64,000 nucleotides of DNA from an uncultured Christensenellaceae bacterium (GCA_910587825.1 CAJUNJ010000004.1:81664-145663); one strand, 5' to 3'; counted from the stretch's first letter, positions 51,535 to 60,336 are shown. Translations and numbers: made by a program. Notes: generated by a model from the letters alone, not told the origin.

Positions 51535-52359
51535 CTACTTAAACCCGAATTTTTCTATAATTTGAGCCACCGCGCACTCATCATTAGCCACAGAAACAAA
51601 GTCTGCAGCTTGTTTTAAGGAGTCTACCGCATTCCCTACGGCAACGCCCACGCTTGCGGTAATTATCATAGGCAAGTCGTTTAAATTGTCGCCCACCGCC
51701 ACGGTTGACGAAAGCGGAATGCCGTAATATTCCGCAATAAATTTAAGCGCTTCCCCCTTATTGTCGCCCAACGGTGAAATTTCGACAAGTACTTCCGCAC
51801 TGCAAGTTACGTCAAATCTGTCGCCGAATTTTTGCGACAGACCGCGATATAATTTTTCCCTGTCCGCGGGCGCGACAAGCGACGCCAATTTCTGGCAGAC
51901 GAGATTATTTTCCATTATAAAATCCGAAATTTTACCGTCTACACTGTTGGCTTCGACGCCCGTAATCTTTTCGTAAAGCTGTAAGTGCTTTTCTTCCTTG
52001 GGAATATCGGTATATAAAATTTCTTCCGAATATGCGTTAATACAGTATCCGCAATCTTCGATATAACGGCAAATTTCAACGGCGTCGCCGACGGACAGCC
52101 CGCCCTTCTTTATTATTTTCCCGCTTTCTATTTCGGCAATTACCGACCCCTGATAGGCAACGACAAGCCCTTTTAATCCCAGCTGCCTAACGCGCGGCAA
52201 GATGGAACGAAGCATTCTGCCCGTACAAACGGCAAAAACACCTCCGCACTCTACGTATTCTTGAATGGCCGAACTAACCCTGTCCGGAATATTATGACTG
52301 CTTGTGATAAGCGTTCCGTCAAAGTCGGATACGATAAGTTTTTTATAGATTTTTTTCAT
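51535..52359 (-). CDS. Cof-type HAD-superfamily phosphatase
   Basis: 274 aa. Motif I VSDFDGTLI with the nucleophile Asp, motif II CTGRMLRSI, and motif IV VAVGDNLNDLPMI, with a large C2 cap between. Cof-type HAD enzymes hydrolyse sugar phosphates and related metabolites in the cytoplasm; the substrate is not predictable. It overlaps uvrC by 4 bp (ATGA), so the two are translationally coupled. Confidence 0.92.
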   Translation of the reverse strand: MKKIYKKLIVSDFDGTLITSSHNIPDRVSSAIQEYVECGGVFAVCTGRMLRSILPRVRQLGLKGLVVAYQGSVIAEIESGKIIKKGGLSVGDAVEICRYIEDCGYCINAYSEEILYTDIPKEEKHLQLYEKITGVEANSVDGKISDFIMENNLVCQKLASLVAPADREKLYRGLSQKFGDRFDVTCSAEVLVEISPLGDNKGEALKFIAEYYGIPLSSTVAVGDNLNDLPMIITASVGVAVGNAVDSLKQAADFVSVANDECAVAQIIEKFGFK

Positions 52360-54167
52360 AAGTTTTCTTCGAAATATTTTTTTATATTTACGGCAAGTTT
52401 ATCGCCTATGCCGTCAACTTCGGCAAGCTGTGCGACGCTTGCGCCCATTATCCTGTCAAGCGTGCCGAACTTTTCCATAAGCGCTATACGCTTCGCCTTG
52501 CCGACGCCGTCTATTTCCGTCAATACGCTTTCGAGATTGCGCTTGGAGTGGATATTTCTGAAATAAGTAATTGCAAATCTATGCGCCTCGTCTCGTATTC
52601 TCTGCAACATTTTAAGCGAGTAATCTCTGTGCGAAATTTTAACACTTTCGTCGCTGTTAAGTGTAAAAACTTCTTCTTCGCGTTTTGCAAGCGATATAAG
52701 TTCTATGCCGCTGATATTCATTTTGTCGAAAATGCTTTTGACAGCCGATAGCTGACCTTTACCGCCGTCTATAATAATTAAATCGGGTCTGGCAAATTTA
52801 GCCTCTTCCTCCGTCCCCAACTTCGAAAGCCGTCTTGTAAGCACTTCCTGTAAAGAAGCAAAGTCGTTTGCGCCTTCGACGGTCTTTATCCTGAACCTGC
52901 GGTAACTTGACCTGTCCGCTTCGCCGTCAATAAACACCACCATAGAACCGACTTTGTCAACTCCGCTTATATTCGAAATGTCGTAACACTCCATTCTCCT
53001 CGGATACTTTTCAAGCTTTAAAAGCTGTTGCAGCCGTGTACACGCGTTGACGGTCATATCGTCACGGTGCCTGATTTTATCCACTGATTTTTCGAGAAAT
53101 TCATTGGCGTTCTTTTGCGCCATATTTAAAAGCCGAAATTTGACGCCCTGCTTTGCAACGGTAATTTCGACGGATTTATCAAACTTTTCTTTGAAATAGT
53201 TGCGGAGAAGCTGTTCCTCGCAGAAATCTTCAACAATAATTTCCGACGGTACTTCGTGATTTGAATAATACTGTACTATAAATGCAGTCAACGCTTCGCC
53301 GTCGTTTATATGCGCCTCGTCAAGCGCAAAACTGCTTCCGCCCTGCATTATGCCTTTGCGCGTCACAAGGACGTTTACGGCGGAATACAGGTTGTTTGTC
53401 GAATATGCAATTATGTCCGCGTCGATATATCTGCTTAAAGAAGTAATGCGTTTTGCTTCCAACTTGGAAAGCATAGCAAGTTTGTTTTTATAATCGAGCG
53501 CGAGTTCGAAATTTTCGTTTTCGGCTGCCGACATCATTTTGGACGACAGCAACTGCCCGGCTTCCTTATAGTTGCCTTCGAGAAAGGACAAAGCGTTTTT
53601 AACCTGAACGGCATATTCCTGCTTAGTCACGCGGTGCGCGCACGGCGCGGTACACCTTGCTATATGACAGTTAAGACATTCGCGCTTAGGCTTTTCCGTT
53701 ATCTGCGTATGGCACAGCCTTACGTTATAGGTAAGCTGTAAAATATCTAAAATATCTTTACAGTTAATTCCGCCCATAAACGGACCGTAATATTTTGAAC
53801 CGTCTTTTTTGTTTTTGCGTGTTATGCAGAAATTTGGAAATTCTTCCTTTAAATTTGCCTTGATGTACGGATAAGTTTTGTCGTCTTTTAATAAAATATT
53901 GTACTTGGGCTTGTATTTTTTAATTAAATTGTTTTCGAGCGCAAGAGCATCTATTTCCGAATTGGTAATGATATAGTTGAAATCGGCTATATTTTCAACC
54001 ATTTTCATAACTTTTTCCGGCTTAGGCGAATTATGAAAATATTGGCGAACCCTGTTTTTAAGAACGCGGGCTTTACCTACGTATATAACGTTTGCATACT
54101 TGTCAAGCATTATATACACGCCCGAATTGTCAGGTAACAGTTTAAGTTTTTCCCTGATAACATCCAT
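52356..54167 (-). CDS. uvrC: Excinuclease ABC subunit C
   Basis: 603 aa from the ATG at 54167. GIY-YIG nuclease (LPDNSGVYIMLDKYANVIYVGKA), Cys-rich loop (CHTQITEKPKRECLNCHIARC), UvrB-binding UVR segment, RNase H-like endonuclease (ECYDISNISGVDKVGSMVVF, DLIIIDGGKGQLS) and a C-terminal HhH pair. It makes both incisions in nucleotide excision repair. The N-terminus matches UvrC proteins exactly, fixing this ATG, yet a promoter with an extended -10 box ends 6 bp upstream, which predicts a leaderless mRNA. Confidence 0.96.
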   Translation of the reverse strand: MDVIREKLKLLPDNSGVYIMLDKYANVIYVGKARVLKNRVRQYFHNSPKPEKVMKMVENIADFNYIITNSEIDALALENNLIKKYKPKYNILLKDDKTYPYIKANLKEEFPNFCITRKNKKDGSKYYGPFMGGINCKDILDILQLTYNVRLCHTQITEKPKRECLNCHIARCTAPCAHRVTKQEYAVQVKNALSFLEGNYKEAGQLLSSKMMSAAENENFELALDYKNKLAMLSKLEAKRITSLSRYIDADIIAYSTNNLYSAVNVLVTRKGIMQGGSSFALDEAHINDGEALTAFIVQYYSNHEVPSEIIVEDFCEEQLLRNYFKEKFDKSVEITVAKQGVKFRLLNMAQKNANEFLEKSVDKIRHRDDMTVNACTRLQQLLKLEKYPRRMECYDISNISGVDKVGSMVVFIDGEADRSSYRRFRIKTVEGANDFASLQEVLTRRLSKLGTEEEAKFARPDLIIIDGGKGQLSAVKSIFDKMNISGIELISLAKREEEVFTLNSDESVKISHRDYSLKMLQRIRDEAHRFAITYFRNIHSKRNLESVLTEIDGVGKAKRIALMEKFGTLDRIMGASVAQLAEVDGIGDKLAVNIKKYFEENL

Positions 54168-54173
54168 AATTTT

Positions 54174-54202
54174 ATTATACCATATCCAACGGATTTTTGC
54201 AA
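54174..54202 (-). promoter_or_regulatory. Promoter of uvrC with predicted leaderless start
   Basis: Minus strand TTGCAA (54197-54202), 17-bp spacer ending in TGG, TATAAT (54174-54179), then AAAATT and the uvrC ATG. The extended -10 (TGN) makes it strong. A start site about 7 bp past the -10 box would be the A of ATG. Confidence 0.8.
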
Positions 54203-54251
54203 TGAAAAAGCGCACGGTTTGCCGCACGCTTTATGACTATTGTTAACGCAG

Positions 54252-54590
54252 TCAACAGCCGAGAAATTCAACACCTTTCAACATTACGTCGTTTACGGTT
54301 TCGTTTATAAGACTGTAAAAAATAATTTTACCCTGCCGTTCGCTTTTAACTATTCCGAGATTTTTAAGCAACCTCAACTGGTGCGATACGGTAGTCTGAT
54401 TTATTTCGAGAACGCGCGAAAGGTCGGTTACGCACATTTCCGAAATCGCAAGAGCCGACAACATTCTTACCCGCGTGGGGTCCGCGAAAATCGAAAAAAA
54501 GCAAACTATACTGTCAAGTACGTCGCCTTCCGGCACGTACTCTCTTACCAGATCTTTGGTGCGTCTGTCCAATAACATTGTATCCTGCAT
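54252..54590 (-). CDS. ArsR/SmtB-family metal-responsive regulator
   Basis: 112 aa winged-helix repressor: FADPTRVRMLSALAISEMCV at the family start and TTVSHQLRLLKNLGIV as the recognition helix, then the wing YSLINETVNDVMLKG. The alpha-3 metal site reads EMCVTDL, with one Cys rather than the ELCVCD of ArsR/CadC, so the sensing site is altered; other Cys lie at IVCFF and the C-terminus. It follows copA but has its own promoter and a GGAGG ribosome site, so it could serve as the copper-module sensor. Confidence 0.9.
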   Translation of the reverse strand: MQDTMLLDRRTKDLVREYVPEGDVLDSIVCFFSIFADPTRVRMLSALAISEMCVTDLSRVLEINQTTVSHQLRLLKNLGIVKSERQGKIIFYSLINETVNDVMLKGVEFLGC

Positions 54591-54608
54591 AAGTTACCTC
54601 CGTATATA

Positions 54609-54638
54609 ATTATACCGCCCCGTATGCTGATATGTCAA
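54609..54638 (-). promoter_or_regulatory. Promoter of the ArsR-type regulator
   Basis: Minus strand TTGACA (54633-54638), 18-bp spacer, TATAAT (54609-54614). A TGACATA element occurs at the -35 box and again about 30 bp upstream. Confidence 0.75.
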
Positions 54639-54680
54639 AACGTTATCCTGACGCATTATGTCATATATTCTGTTACTTTG

Positions 54681-54896
54681 TCATTTTACTTCAATAGACT
54701 TGACGGTATAGCCCGCATCGGCTACTACCTGCTTTATCTCTTCGTCGTCAATGTCGTGACGGCTGCGGAGAACGGCAATGTTTTTCTTTAATTTTACGTC
54801 CGCAGACACTACGTTAGCAACCGTCGACAATGCGTTTTCAACGCGTTTTGCGCAATGTTCGCAACACATTCCGTCAATATAAACAATCTTTTTCAT
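54681..54896 (-). other. Possible internally initiated CopZ-like copper chaperone
   Basis: The last 71 codons of copA form a complete HMA domain with GMCCEHC. AAGGAAG lies 8 bp before the in-frame ATG at 54896, so free CopZ could be made from the copA mRNA in addition to the fusion. Confidence 0.4.
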
Positions 54897-57125
54897 AATC
54901 TTATCTTCCTTTATCAATTTTTTGTTTTTATATCTTAAAAGCCTTAAAGCATTTAAAACCACGAAAAGCGAACTTAAACTCATACAAAGAGCGGCTATCA
55001 TAGGCGTAAACGAAAAGCCCAAAGCCGAGAAAGCGCCGGCGGCAACGGGTATCATAACCACGTTATAAAAGAACGCCCAAAACAGGTTTTCCTTGATATT
55101 GCGGACAGCCGCACGGCTTAAACCGAAAACCGTATCGAGAGTACGCAAATCTTCGCTTACAAGCACAACCCCGGCAGAATCTATGGCAACGTCAGTGCCG
55201 CTGCCCATTGCGATACCTACGTCGGCTTGCTTCAACGCCGGCGAATCGTTTATTCCGTCGCCAACCATAGCCGCACAGCCACCGACCGCCTGTACGTTTA
55301 CTACGGCGTTAAGTTTATCTTCGGGAAGCACCTCGGCAAGAAAATTGTCTATGCCGACACTGTCAGCAACGGCTTGCGCGGTCTTTTGCTCGTCACCCGT
55401 AAGCATTGCAACTTTCATTCCGCGGGCTTTAAGCAACGATACCGCCTGTGCACTTCCTTCCTTTATCGTATCGGCTACCGCAATTAGCGCGATTACCTGT
55501 TTTTCATCGGACATATAAAGCACGGTCTTGCCCTGAGCCGAAAGCTCTTCGGCTTTTGCCATTACTTCTTTTGTAAGACTTTTTCCTTCTACAAGCTTTA
55601 AATTGCCGAGAAAATACTGTTTACCGCTGTATTGCGCGCTTGCGCCTTTACCCACCGTATATATAAAATTACTTACTTCGACTCCTTCGCCGACGTATTC
55701 CGTAATGCAATTTGCAAGCGGATGATTTGAATTGCGTTCTATACCGCACGCAATTTTGAGTAACTCCCGAATATTTCCGCCGAATGCTTCCACATCGGTC
55801 ACCTTAGGTTTGCCTTCCGTAAGCGTTGCGGTTTTATCCAAAAGCACTGAATTTATTTCACACAGCTTTTGCATACTTTCGGCATCTTTATACAGTATGC
55901 CGAGCGACGCGCCTTTGCCAGTCGCCGTCATAATGGCTACCGGGGTAGCAAGCCCCAAAGCGCACGGACACGAAACGACAAGCACGTTTATAGCGTACGT
56001 TACGCAATGTTCGGCACGGAAGCCGCCGTCGATAATCACCCATATCAGGAAAGTCAGTACTGCGACAAGCGTTACGGCTGGCACGAAAACACCCGCCACT
56101 TTATCCGCAAACTTCTGTATAGGCGCTTTGCTTGCCCCCGCCTGCCTTACCATTGAAATTATTTTGGAAAGAGTAGTCTGCTCGCCCACGCGTTCCGCAC
56201 GCAACTTTATGACCCCGCTTTTAACAAGCGCCGCAGACGTAACGCCGTCGCCTTCGGCAACCTCCACAGGCAGACTTTCGCCCGTAACGGCGCATTTGTC
56301 CACAAAGCCGTTGCCCTGTACGATTACGCCGTCGACGGGAATATATTCGCCCTGACGTACTACAAGTATGTCGCCCGCTTTAACTTCTTTTAACGACGCG
56401 GTACGCACTTCTCCGTCAACTTCGACAGTAACGGTATCCGGCGCAAGCTTCAACAGTTTTTCGATTTCCCCGCCCGTCTTCTTTTTGGACTTTTCTTCAA
56501 GCCATTTGCCGACGGTTACAAGCGCAAGAATGGTCGCGGCGGATTCGAAATGAAGCTGCATATGATAGCTTCCCGAACCCGTAAAAATCAATACGGTAAG
56601 CACAAACGAGTAAATAAACGACACGCCAGAACCGAGAGCGACAAGTGTATCCATATTGGGTACGCGTTTAAACACGGCAACCGTTCCGTTTTTGAAAAAT
56701 TCGTAATTGACGCCTATAATAACAGCCGAAAGTATAAGCTGGTAAAGCGCAAACCATTTTTCGTTACCCTTTTCGGGATTGAGAAATGGCGGAACGGGCG
56801 CCCCGAACATATGCCCCATCGATATGTACATCAACGGCACAAGCAGACAGACCGAAATAATAAACCTTATGAACAGCTTTTTATCGTGAGTAACCGTCTT
56901 GACCTGCGGAACTTCCCCATCGTTGTATATTCCGTAGCCGAGCGATTTTACGGTAGAAAAAATTTTATCTTCGCCGATAACGTTTTCGTCGAATTCGGCT
57001 TTCATACTTTTTGACATAAGACTGACTTCGCAGTTAACCACGCCGTCAAGTCTGCCGACCGCCCGCTCTATTCCCGACGAACACGCCGAACAGGTCATTC
57101 CGGTAATATCGTATCTTTTAACCAA
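54681..57125 (-). CDS. copA: Copper-translocating P-type ATPase with fused C-terminal CopZ-like domain
   Basis: 814 aa. TTG start with AAGGGAG 7 bp upstream. N-terminal HMA domain (GMTCSACSSG), eight membrane helices, TGES in VTGESLPVE, CPC metal site in SCPCALGLATP, NSNHPL, and GDGINDSPAL: the full P1B-1 copper set. The phosphorylation motif reads DKTAT (residues 430-434) instead of the near-invariant DKTGT, from a GCA codon at 55827-55829. From residue 744 a second HMA domain follows (MKKIVYIDGMCCEHCAKRVE) that looks like a separate CopZ chaperone and has AAGGAAG before its own ATG at 54896. Cu(I) export at the membrane. Confidence 0.94.
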   Translation of the reverse strand: MVKRYDITGMTCSACSSGIERAVGRLDGVVNCEVSLMSKSMKAEFDENVIGEDKIFSTVKSLGYGIYNDGEVPQVKTVTHDKKLFIRFIISVCLLVPLMYISMGHMFGAPVPPFLNPEKGNEKWFALYQLILSAVIIGVNYEFFKNGTVAVFKRVPNMDTLVALGSGVSFIYSFVLTVLIFTGSGSYHMQLHFESAATILALVTVGKWLEEKSKKKTGGEIEKLLKLAPDTVTVEVDGEVRTASLKEVKAGDILVVRQGEYIPVDGVIVQGNGFVDKCAVTGESLPVEVAEGDGVTSAALVKSGVIKLRAERVGEQTTLSKIISMVRQAGASKAPIQKFADKVAGVFVPAVTLVAVLTFLIWVIIDGGFRAEHCVTYAINVLVVSCPCALGLATPVAIMTATGKGASLGILYKDAESMQKLCEINSVLLDKTATLTEGKPKVTDVEAFGGNIRELLKIACGIERNSNHPLANCITEYVGEGVEVSNFIYTVGKGASAQYSGKQYFLGNLKLVEGKSLTKEVMAKAEELSAQGKTVLYMSDEKQVIALIAVADTIKEGSAQAVSLLKARGMKVAMLTGDEQKTAQAVADSVGIDNFLAEVLPEDKLNAVVNVQAVGGCAAMVGDGINDSPALKQADVGIAMGSGTDVAIDSAGVVLVSEDLRTLDTVFGLSRAAVRNIKENLFWAFFYNVVMIPVAAGAFSALGFSFTPMIAALCMSLSSLFVVLNALRLLRYKNKKLIKEDKIMKKIVYIDGMCCEHCAKRVENALSTVANVVSADVKLKKNIAVLRSRHDIDDEEIKQVVADAGYTVKSIEVK

Positions 57126-57180
57126 ATTAAAACTCCCTTAAAATTATTGACCCGAATACATTTTATTATTACCGTTAATA

Positions 57181-57209
57181 ATTATAAAGCCTAATTCCTA
57201 TAATGTCAA
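57181..57209 (-). promoter_or_regulatory. Promoter of copA
   Basis: Minus strand TTGACA (57204-57209), 17-bp spacer, TATAAT (57181-57186). The -35 box lies in the loop of the palindrome at 57189-57221. Confidence 0.85.
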
Positions 57210-57221
57210 TAGGAATTAGGC
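57189..57221. promoter_or_regulatory. 13-bp-arm palindromic operator over the copA promoter
   Basis: GCCTAATTCCTAT and its exact complement flank a 7-nt centre that holds the -35 box. It resembles a repressor site, probably for the ArsR-type protein downstream or a copper repressor elsewhere. A terminator role for another transcript is less likely, because both neighbours are minus-strand genes. Confidence 0.65.
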
Positions 57222-57238
57222 AACGTCATTAAAAAAAT

Positions 57239-58255
57239 TCAGTTTAGTTTTTCAAAGAAGTTGTTCTTTTTAAGCTCGGAAGCGACGTTTTTACCCGAAC
57301 CGAGCGCAAGTAAAACCTTAACGGTAGCCATTTCAAAGCTTATGTCATAAGCAGCAGTACACATATCGGCAAGGCCGAGCGCACTGCCGTAAACGCGGGC
57401 TTTACTGTCTATCGTTGCTATGATAACCTCTATGCCAAGGGTTTTGCAATATGCGAGGAAATTTTTAAAATTAGCTTCCTTGCCTTCGGTACACACTGTT
57501 CCGCTGTGATAAAGCTGTATCATTACCGCCTTGGGCTTAATTTCGGTAAAACGGTAATAATCGAAATTGAGAAGCGAATGAGCCTGAATAGTCACCAAAT
57601 CGGTACAGAGGCGAACCGCTTCACAGGGCTTGCGCGGACGGCGCAAATCGGACGGAGTCGGGTTCTTTTCGTTATCGTTGTAAACAAAACGCCAACCCCT
57701 AATTTCGCCGTACGGCACATTTAAAATACTTTCATACTCGCCGTTTATCTGCGAAGCAGATATAAGCCTGCTTGCAAGGTGAATTTTACAGTTTTCGGAA
57801 TGGTTTTCAAAACTGACGAACACCCCGCCGTAGTCCACGCTTTCAATAAACGTTACCGCACCGGCAAAGTTTTCCACCCCCCTGCTCCTGTCGTCGTCAA
57901 GCGGATAGAGAGCCGATACAAGCACAAGCGGTATACTTATGTCGCAGAAAATCTGACTGAACAGATTTGCCGTAAAGCAAAGCGTATCCGTGCCGTGGGT
58001 GAGAATAATGCCGTCGTATTCGCTTTTATCGACAGAACGGATACAGTCCGCCATAGTCTTTAAATCGGCGGGTTGCATATTTTCGCTTAAAATGTTTAAA
58101 GGGCGAAGCTCGTCAAATCCGACTGCCGAACCGAAACGTTCGCGGTATTTTTCAATGAGAAGGGAACTTGTTTCGCTTTTAAGGTCTACAACCCCGCCGT
58201 TTGAATACGAACCTATCGTTCCGCCCGTAAAAATTACGCAAATTTTATTTTTCAT
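57239..58255 (-). CDS. ansA: L-asparaginase (type I-like)
   Basis: 338 aa. Asparaginase fold with both threonine motifs: VIFTGGTIGSYSNGGVVDL near the N-terminus and ILTHGTDTLCF, the catalytic Thr-Lys-Asp region. No signal peptide, so it is cytoplasmic, type I. It hydrolyses asparagine to aspartate and ammonia. The gene starts 16 bp after asnS, so free asparagine degradation and tRNA charging share a transcript. Confidence 0.88.
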   Translation of the reverse strand: MKNKICVIFTGGTIGSYSNGGVVDLKSETSSLLIEKYRERFGSAVGFDELRPLNILSENMQPADLKTMADCIRSVDKSEYDGIILTHGTDTLCFTANLFSQIFCDISIPLVLVSALYPLDDDRSRGVENFAGAVTFIESVDYGGVFVSFENHSENCKIHLASRLISASQINGEYESILNVPYGEIRGWRFVYNDNEKNPTPSDLRRPRKPCEAVRLCTDLVTIQAHSLLNFDYYRFTEIKPKAVMIQLYHSGTVCTEGKEANFKNFLAYCKTLGIEVIIATIDSKARVYGSALGLADMCTAAYDISFEMATVKVLLALGSGKNVASELKKNNFFEKLN

Positions 58256-58270
58256 AAGCTTTAAAAATTA

Positions 58271-59647
58271 TTAAAGACTGCCCACCGTACGGGGATACAA
58301 AAGAGTATCTCTTATGTTCTGGACGCCCGTTATATACATAAGCATACGCTCGAAGCCGAGTCCGAAGCCGCTGTGAGGTACGCTTCCGTATTTACGCGAA
58401 TCGATATAGTCCGAATAAGCGTCAAGCGTCATATTGCGTTGCAGCATAGCCGCTTTAAGTTTTTCAAGGTCGGCTTCCCTTTCGCTGCAACCTATTATTT
58501 CGCCTATACCCGGGACAAGCAAATCCGTTGCGGCAACGGTCTTGCCGTCGGGGTTTTGCTTCATATAGAAAGATTTTATTACCGCGGGATAGTCTGTAAC
58601 GAACACGGGCTTTTTAAAGTATTCTTCCGTAAGATACTTTTCGTGTTCGGTCTGCAAGTCGCAACCCCACTCCACGGGATACTTAAACTGTTTGCCCGAC
58701 TTTTTAAGAACGTTTACCGCTTCGGTATAGGTTATTATACCGAAATCGTGGCTTACTACGTTTTGAAGCTTTTCGATAAGCCCTTTTTCGTTGCGTTCGT
58801 TAAAATATGCAAGCTCTTCCGGGCAATTTTCAAGAACGTCCTTTATTATGGATTTAATGAAATCTTCCGCTATTTCTATAATATCGTGCAGGTCGCAGAA
58901 GCATACTTCTGGTTCGATATGCCAAAATTCCGCGGCGTGCCGCGTCGTATTACTGTGTTCGGCACGGAACGTAGGCCCGAAAGTATAAATTTTGCCAAGT
59001 CCCATAGCCGCCGCTTCGCCTTCAAGCTGACCCGACACGGTAAGCCCCGCCTTTGCGCCGAAGAAATCATCGGCATAATAGTCCTGCTCTTTGGCATATT
59101 TAGCGTCCCAGCTCTGCGTGGTTACACGGAACATTTCGCCAGCGCCTTCGCAGTCGCTGCCCGTAATAATCGGCGTATGCACGTATTTATAGCCGTGGCT
59201 GTTAAAATATTTATGAATCGCAAAAGAAAGTTGGTTCCTTACACCGAACACCGCTTCAAAGTACTTGGTACGAGGTCTTAAATGGGGAATCGTCCTTAAA
59301 AATTCAAGTGTATGATGCTTTTTCTGCAACGGATAGTCCTGCGGGCAACCGCCGAGAACGGTAATGTTTTCAACGGAAAGTTCAACACCGTTTCTTTCCG
59401 ACGGAATAAATTTACCGACAACCCGTAAAGCACAGCCTACTACGAGGGCGGGCTTTATAAGACTTTCGTCCAAATTTTCCTTTTCAATAACAAGCTGTAA
59501 GTTTTTAAGCGTAGTCCCGTCATTCAGCTCGATAAAAGCTATACTTTTCGAATCGCGCCACGTCCTTACCCATCCGCAAACGGTTACGCTTGCGTTAAGG
59601 TATTTATCCGAATCGTCAAACAAAATTTTAATATCCGTATGTTTCAT
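58271..59647 (-). CDS. asnS: Asparagine--tRNA ligase
   Basis: 458 aa. OB-fold anticodon domain (VCGWVRTWRDSKSIAFIELND), then the class II core: motif 1 NQLSFAIHKYFNSHGYKYV, motif 2 TFGPTFRAEHSNTTRHAAEF and motif 3 GFGLGFERMLMYITGV. The HxxEPE-like WHIEPEVCF segment distinguishes asparagine from aspartate enzymes. GGAG ribosome site. Preceded by the rpmF terminator, so expression needs either read-through or an unseen promoter. Confidence 0.96.
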   Translation of the reverse strand: MKHTDIKILFDDSDKYLNASVTVCGWVRTWRDSKSIAFIELNDGTTLKNLQLVIEKENLDESLIKPALVVGCALRVVGKFIPSERNGVELSVENITVLGGCPQDYPLQKKHHTLEFLRTIPHLRPRTKYFEAVFGVRNQLSFAIHKYFNSHGYKYVHTPIITGSDCEGAGEMFRVTTQSWDAKYAKEQDYYADDFFGAKAGLTVSGQLEGEAAAMGLGKIYTFGPTFRAEHSNTTRHAAEFWHIEPEVCFCDLHDIIEIAEDFIKSIIKDVLENCPEELAYFNERNEKGLIEKLQNVVSHDFGIITYTEAVNVLKKSGKQFKYPVEWGCDLQTEHEKYLTEEYFKKPVFVTDYPAVIKSFYMKQNPDGKTVAATDLLVPGIGEIIGCSEREADLEKLKAAMLQRNMTLDAYSDYIDSRKYGSVPHSGFGLGFERMLMYITGVQNIRDTLLYPRTVGSL

Positions 59648-59673
59648 ACAATTCTCCTTTAATTATCAAAAAC

Positions 59674-59697
59674 GCGGACTGCCCAAAGGCAGTCCGC
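59674..59697 (-). terminator. Terminator between rpmF and asnS
   Basis: GCGGACTGCC and its complement form a 10-bp stem with loop CAAA, followed on the minus strand by GTTTTT. Confidence 0.85.
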
Positions 59698-59705
59698 CGA
59701 GTGAA

Positions 59706-59894
59706 TCAGTCTTTCTTAGCGTCCTTGGATACTACTTCGACTTTGTCATAGTAACCGCAGTTTCCGCACACCCTGTGAGCCTGCTTCATCGAATGACAAT
59801 GCGGACACTCCACAAGCGTGGGAGCCGTTGCCTTATAGTTTGCAAATCTGCTGTTTGTCCTGCTTTTGGATTGTTTTCCCTTGGGTACTGCCAT
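59706..59894 (-). CDS. rpmF: 50S ribosomal protein L32
   Basis: 62 aa. MAVPKGKQSKSRTNSRFANYK is the L32 N-terminus, and the zinc ribbon is CPHC then CGNC. It follows yceD, the usual partner, by 15 bp. Confidence 0.96.
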   Translation of the reverse strand: MAVPKGKQSKSRTNSRFANYKATAPTLVECPHCHSMKQAHRVCGNCGYYDKVEVVSKDAKKD

Positions 59895-59909
59895 CTTTAT
59901 ACACCTCTT

Positions 59910-60317
59910 TTACTTATTGTTTATATCAATACCCGTACAGTCCTCGCGGCACAATAAAATATTCGGCTGACTGAAAAGTATTGCATCGTCCACGGCGGTT
60001 TTAAGATTAATCGAATTTCCGTCGTAAATATAATTTTCGCGGTCGTCTTCCGTGACGAAAAGTATATCGAAAGTTCTTTCGATAAATTTCTGCGCATCGT
60101 TAAGGCAGTACGAACACTGACCCTTTAAAAGATACTTTACGGTAAGCTTTACGCCCACGCTGTCGTCGCTGTAAATTTCGTACTCCGCGGAACAGTTTAC
60201 TTTTCCTTCAATACCGCAAAGGGGTACCAGACACGAATTTTCAGACGGTTCGTATTCGAAATCAAGTCTGCCGTTATATCTTTTTTGCGCATTAAGTTTT
60301 TTTACTTCGATTTTCAT
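59910..60317 (-). CDS. YceD-family (DUF177) protein
   Basis: 135 aa from the ATG at 60317; longer readings begin inside the promoter. MKIEVKKLNAQKRYNGRLDF is typical of the N-terminus, and KGQCSYCLNDAQKFIERTFDILF carries the conserved CxxC and FxxE region of the family, which is linked to 23S rRNA processing in plants and E. coli. Next to rpmF as in most Firmicutes. The promoter is 20 bp upstream and there is no ribosome site. Confidence 0.93.
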   Translation of the reverse strand: MKIEVKKLNAQKRYNGRLDFEYEPSENSCLVPLCGIEGKVNCSAEYEIYSDDSVGVKLTVKYLLKGQCSYCLNDAQKFIERTFDILFVTEDDRENYIYDGNSINLKTAVDDAILFSQPNILLCREDCTGIDINNK

Positions 60318-60336
60318 AACGCAAGTTGACTGTAAA

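Noticed and set aside
55732..56355. 207-codon plus-strand frame inside copA
   Set aside because: Antisense to intact copA motifs, low-complexity Ser/Thr/Pro composition.
58373..59281. 302-codon open frame antisense to asnS
   Set aside because: Mirror of the asnS frame, Phe/Tyr/Arg-rich with no ribosome site or family features.
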